From positions 1 to 64,000 of the forward strand of contig JAKISP010000006.1 in assembly GCA_021648525.1 (NCBI GenBank): a stretch of 64,000 nt of DNA, read 5' to 3'. Shown here piece after piece: positions 60,796 through 64,000 of this stretch. Both the position numbers and the translations under genes were made by a program. The notes under the pieces were generated by a model. That model searched no databases. It saw only the letters and a program-made list of their open reading frames with translations, and was not told where the DNA came from. This DNA comes from Gammaproteobacteria bacterium (lineage in GTDB: Bacteria > Pseudomonadota > Gammaproteobacteria > SZUA-140). Each line of letters begins with the position of its first letter. Positions within the stretch are counted from its first letter, which is position 1.

Positions 60796-61557
60796 ATGGC
60801 GAACGAGTTACAGGCACTAATTTTTGATGTGGACGGTACCCTTGCCGATACCGAACGTGATGGGCACCGTGTCGCATTTAATGCGGCCTTTGAAGAAGAG
60901 GGGCTAGATTGGGTGTGGAATGAAGCGCTTTACGGAGAGCTATTAAGCGTCACTGGCGGTAAAGAACGCATCCGTTTTTATCTAGAAAAATTTAATACTG
61001 ACTTTGAAAAGCCTGCGCAATTCGATGAATTTGTGGCCGGCCTACATGCGGCTAAGACACGCCATTTTGTGGCGATGATGCAACGTGGCGAAATCCCACT
61101 ACGCCCAGGTGTTGAACGTCTAATAAAAGAAGCGCGTGCCGCCAACATGCGCCTTGCGATTTCAACCACCACCACGCCTGCCAATGTTGAAGCGTTGGTT
61201 AGCAGCACATTGGGCAGCGATGCGATGCAGTGGTTTGAAGTGATCGCTGCGGGCGACATTGTACCCGCTAAAAAACCTGCGCCGGATATCTATGATTATG
61301 CACTGCAAAAAATGGGACTACAGGCGGATCAGTGTATGGCCTTTGAGGATTCACGCAACGGCATTCTTTCGTCGCAGGCGGCGAAACTTAAAACCATCAT
61401 CACTGTGAATGGTTATACCAGTGAAGATGATTTTAGTGGCGCAGTCATTGTCCTGGATCAAATGGGTGAACCAGGCGTCCCGTGCAAAGTACTACAGGGT
61501 GATATTGATGTGACATGCCTTGATCTGGCTGTCGTGAAGAAACTGTTTCAGGCATAA
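60796..61557 (+). CDS. cbbY: CbbY-type HAD phosphatase
   Basis: The 253-residue HAD-superfamily phosphatase has the nucleophile motif LIFDVDGTLADTERDGHR, motif II ISTTTTPANVEAL, motif III Lys in PAKKPAPDIY and motif IV AFEDSRNGILSS. The N-terminal ERDGHRVAFNAAF segment is the CbbY subgroup. CbbY dephosphorylates xylulose 1,5-bisphosphate, an inhibitor of RuBisCO, and so complements the phosphoribulokinase at 5386. It is monocistronic here, not next to RuBisCO genes. Confidence 0.88.
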   Translation: MANELQALIFDVDGTLADTERDGHRVAFNAAFEEEGLDWVWNEALYGELLSVTGGKERIRFYLEKFNTDFEKPAQFDEFVAGLHAAKTRHFVAMMQRGEIPLRPGVERLIKEARAANMRLAISTTTTPANVEALVSSTLGSDAMQWFEVIAAGDIVPAKKPAPDIYDYALQKMGLQADQCMAFEDSRNGILSSQAAKLKTIITVNGYTSEDDFSGAVIVLDQMGEPGVPCKVLQGDIDVTCLDLAVVKKLFQA

Positions 61558-61568
61558 GTTTAAGATGA

Positions 61569-61590
61569 GTGACGGTCTCGCGACCGTCAC
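61569..61590 (+). terminator. Hairpin terminator after cbbY
   Basis: A perfect 9-bp stem (GTGACGGTC/GACCGTCAC, TCGC loop) is followed at a short distance by nine T residues (61599 on). The T run is the poly-Lys coding end of the convergent gene, so terminator and gene end overlap. Confidence 0.7.
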
Positions 61591-62060
61591 ACGTTAGATT
61601 TTTTTTTACCCTTCTTTTTCTCTTTTTTTCCCGTAACTTTGTCGGGATAACCCTTTTCCGAGCTGATCTTCACATTAATATCATATTGCTGTAATGCACC
61701 GATCACATGATAGATCATCGAGTCACCTGGAATGATTGCGTTATAAGGGTTTTTGATTTGGTACCAGCAAGGGTTGTCCGGTACGGCTGAATGAATCCCG
61801 AGTAGGTCCATCGCGAGCGCGTACCAACCATAGCGCTCCACTTCATTGGCAAAGCCAGTCATCCTGGTGGCAGTTGATGCCAGCACTATCTCAACTGCTT
61901 TATCATGCACGCTATTCTGTTGTGCCATATTCAATTTATTAAAAGTGTATTTAGCAAAGACCAGATTACTAGCCGCTTTATGACGGCGTTTCATCGCAAA
62001 AAGTTTTACCGCAATAATGGTAACAACTAATACACCTACGATAGTTAACAGGATCTCCAC
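61587..62060 (-). CDS. Hypothetical membrane-anchored protein
   Basis: The 157-residue protein has one N-terminal membrane helix (residues 2-22), a soluble part (FANEVERYGWYALAMDLLGIHSAV, CWYQIKNPYNAIIPGDSMIYHVI) and a lysine-rich end (TGKKEKKKGKKK). I recognise no family. It follows a SPOR protein gene by 15 bases on the same strand. Confidence 0.65.
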   Translation of the reverse strand: MEILLTIVGVLVVTIIAVKLFAMKRRHKAASNLVFAKYTFNKLNMAQQNSVHDKAVEIVLASTATRMTGFANEVERYGWYALAMDLLGIHSAVPDNPCWYQIKNPYNAIIPGDSMIYHVIGALQQYDINVKISSEKGYPDKVTGKKEKKKGKKKSNV

Positions 62061-62075
62061 GGGGTCACTCCTTAA

Positions 62076-62687
62076 TTATTTGTCATCCGCTTTTATTTTT
62101 AGCAACATAAATTCGATATCATTTTTTCTAAGTTGTGAACGTGTTTGATTAAGCATTGGCATTTCGGTGATGGGGCCGATACGCACACGATGCCAGGTAC
62201 TGTTATTATCAATGGTGATCGTCTGGATTTTTGATTCAAGCCCCTTCAGGGCAAGCTGTGCTTTAAAGGCATCGGCATCCGAGAAACTCCGAAAGGAGCC
62301 AACCTGCAACAGATAAGTGCCTGGGCGTTTTATTTTGGGCATCCGAAGCTGCGTTTCTTTATCCTGCTCAGGGATAAAAATTTCCATCTCGGGCAATAAG
62401 GTATAAAAATCAAAACGAGATTTTTCTGGTTCCACTTCAGCAGCACTCGGTTTGTGGCTAGTGAGCGGTGGCTTTGTATCTACTGCTGCCTTAGCTGGCG
62501 CCATTACTTCATTGGCTGGCGTGGTCCACTGCACATAGAGATAGGCGGCCAGCGCAATCACCAGCCCGATCAACATGCCTACTGCTAGCGAGCCCCAGCC
62601 GATAGCAGCGCTCTTTTTTGCCTCGGCCTTTTTTTTGCTCGATTTACTCGATTTATATCCAGAGGGCATCTTGTAATCCTTTGCCAC
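62076..62687 (-). CDS. SPOR domain membrane protein
   Basis: The 203-residue bitopic protein has a lysine-rich cytoplasmic start, a helix at about 30-50 and a C-terminal SPOR domain (about 122-200: GTYLLQVGSFRSFSDADAFKAQL, WHRVRIGPITEM) that binds denuded septal peptidoglycan. SPOR proteins beside argS are common in gammaproteobacteria (FtsN-like). It starts two bases after argS. Confidence 0.9.
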   Translation of the reverse strand: MAKDYKMPSGYKSSKSSKKKAEAKKSAAIGWGSLAVGMLIGLVIALAAYLYVQWTTPANEVMAPAKAAVDTKPPLTSHKPSAAEVEPEKSRFDFYTLLPEMEIFIPEQDKETQLRMPKIKRPGTYLLQVGSFRSFSDADAFKAQLALKGLESKIQTITIDNNSTWHRVRIGPITEMPMLNQTRSQLRKNDIEFMLLKIKADDK

Positions 62688-62689
62688 GA

Positions 62690-64000
62690 CTACATCTTTT
62701 CAGGTGCGCTGACACCTAATAGGCCAAGGCCGTTACTGATCACCTGGCGTGTGGCCTTAATCAATGCAACACGGGCATTACGCAGCGTGGCATCATCAAC
62801 GATAAATTGATGTGCGTTGTAGTAGGTGTGAAAGTCATTCGCTAGGTCACGCAGGTAATAGGCAACCTGGTGCGGCTCATGAGATAGCGCAGCAGACTCA
62901 ACCACCTCAGGAAAGCGCGTCAGGCGAGAGATCAATGCTAACTCATGTTCGTTGTTGAGTAGCGACAGCGCGCCTTCATCTGGCTGTTGCCAGGAAAACC
63001 CTTTTTCATCCAGTTGACGTAGCACGCTGCAAACGCGAGCATGTGCATATTGAATATAGTAAACAGGGTTATCATTTGACTGCGATTTGGCCAGATCGAG
63101 ATCAAAGTCCATATGCTGTTCACACTTACGCAGCACATAGAAAAAACGTGCGGCATCATTACCGACCTCTTGACGCAGTTGGCGTAGTGTTACAAATTCG
63201 CCACTGCGGGTCGACATCTGTGCCTTTTCACCGCCACGATAGAGGATTGCAAATTGCACCAGTAGCACATCAAGTTTATCAACGTCATCCCCTAGTGCCT
63301 GCAACGCAGCCTTAACGCGCGGCACATAGCCGTGATGATCGGCACCCCAGACATCGATCACCTGGTCGAAGCCGCGTTCCAGTTTATCCATGTGATAGGC
63401 GATATCAGAGGCAAAATAGGTTGCCTGTCCGTTTTCACGAATGACCACGCGATCTTTTTCATCGCCAAAATCGGTAGAACGAAACCACCATGCTCCCTTC
63501 TCTTCATAGAGATGGCCGCTGGCTTTGAGGCGACCAATCGCGCGATCAATCGCACCGGAGTTAACCAGTGAGTTTTCTGAAAACCACTTTTCATAGATGA
63601 CGCCAAATTCCTGCAGATCCTCGCGGATATCTTTGAGGATGGTATTGAGCGCAGCATTGAAAACAATCTTATAACCTTCGTCACCCAGTAATGTCCTGGT
63701 GCGTTCAATCAATGTATCGATATGTAGCTCTTTATCACCATCCGCCTGACCTTCATCAGGATGCAGCCCATTCGTCACCACATCGGCGGGATGACGTAGC
63801 GTATCACCATGTGCCTGTTGTAACGCGGCGGCAATGTCGTAAATGTATTGTCCCCTGTAGCCGTTAACCGGAAAGGTGATCGCTTCGCCGCAACCTTCGA
63901 GATAACGCAGCCAGGTACTGGCCGCCAGAATATTCATCTGTCGTCCAGCATCGTTCACATAATATTCGCGATGTACTTCGAAACCAGCTGCCGCCAGCAG
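62690..64000 (-). CDS. argS: Arginyl-tRNA synthetase (partial, N-terminus beyond window)
   Basis: The visible 437 codons cover the C-terminal three quarters; the frame continues out of the window at 64000 (residues [21 protein letters not shown], where the HIGH-type site would be further upstream). Recognisable are [39 protein letters not shown], the KMSKS-equivalent QMSTRSGEF and the DALR anticodon domain. Essential for charging tRNA-Arg. It is followed closely by the SPOR gene. Confidence 0.96.
   Translation of the reverse strand: MLAAAGFEVHREYYVNDAGRQMNILAASTWLRYLEGCGEAITFPVNGYRGQYIYDIAAALQQAHGDTLRHPADVVTNGLHPDEGQADGDKELHIDTLIERTRTLLGDEGYKIVFNAALNTILKDIREDLQEFGVIYEKWFSENSLVNSGAIDRAIGRLKASGHLYEEKGAWWFRSTDFGDEKDRVVIRENGQATYFASDIAYHMDKLERGFDQVIDVWGADHHGYVPRVKAALQALGDDVDKLDVLLVQFAILYRGGEKAQMSTRSGEFVTLRQLRQEVGNDAARFFYVLRKCEQHMDFDLDLAKSQSNDNPVYYIQYAHARVCSVLRQLDEKGFSWQQPDEGALSLLNNEHELALISRLTRFPEVVESAALSHEPHQVAYYLRDLANDFHTYYNAHQFIVDDATLRNARVALIKATRQVISNGLGLLGVSAPEKM

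Noticed and set aside
1-64000. CRISPR arrays, rRNA or tRNA genes, prophage
   Set aside because: No regularly spaced repeats, rRNA segments, cloverleaf-like sequences or phage structural genes were noticed on reading both strands.

Overview
The window is chromosomal DNA of a gammaproteobacterium. The evidence is the polA/engB neighbourhood, mpl-ubiX, a complete gspC-to-gspN type II secretion operon, the MoxR/DUF58/TgpA trio, and DUF2782, DUF1820 and DUF455 genes. A phosphoribulokinase and a CbbY-type phosphatase suggest Calvin-cycle CO2 fixation. Pseudoazurin and an SHP/diheme-cytochrome operon point to elaborate periplasmic electron transfer, as in sulfur-oxidising or related facultative autotrophs. 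I cannot name the species. No rRNA, tRNA or CRISPR array was recognised.

Layout. 1-0.7 kb is debris: an IS66-type transposase tail, a broken tag gene and a truncated ORF. 0.9-4.9 kb is a lysine/2-aminoadipate catabolic module (HglS-like DUF1338, saccharopine/lysine dehydrogenase family, ALDH7). 5.4-6.3 kb is phosphoribulokinase. 6.6-9.9 kb holds a lipoprotein, a YugP-type metallopeptidase and a two-gene ion-driven motor-like unit (MotA/ExbB-type channel plus a membrane-anchored VWA protein). 10-13.6 kb carries a fructosamine-kinase family gene, a membrane protein, mpl and ubiX. 13.6-18.6 kb carries pseudoazurin, a cyclic-nucleotide-binding protein and TgpA/DUF58/MoxR. 18.8-25.7 kb carries an endonuclease-fold protein, dsbA, a MITE-like element, a second cNMP-domain protein, engB, a probable small RNA, polA, a LOG-family remnant and DUF2782.

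26.1-37.6 kb is the type II secretion operon gspCDEFGHIJKLMN, followed after 8 bp by TRAP transporter permeases without a binding protein. 40-45.3 kb holds an outer-membrane barrel, a lipoprotein hydrolase, a LysR-controlled pirin/CDGSH/glutathionyl-hydroquinone reductase/DoxX cluster and a truncated ppnP. 45.3-47.4 kb is the SHP-diheme c-cytochrome b operon. 47.6-50.8 kb has a PilZ protein and a soluble PAS-PAS-PAS chemoreceptor. 50.9-57.3 kb is more AT-rich and gene-poor: an unknown exported protein, a giant MalT/SARP-like regulator, an ECF sigma factor with two small companions and a frameshifted exported protein. 57.5-64 kb returns to housekeeping-type genes (S51 peptidase, DUF455, DUF1820, a zinc-ribbon membrane metallopeptidase, cbbY, a SPOR protein, argS).

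The two observations I would follow first are the candidate small RNA between polA and engB (four hairpins with C-rich, anti-Shine-Dalgarno-like loops, on the minus strand at 22043-22172) and the ExbB-like/TolR-like pair whose B subunit carries a VWA domain instead of a peptidoglycan-binding domain (8057-9901).
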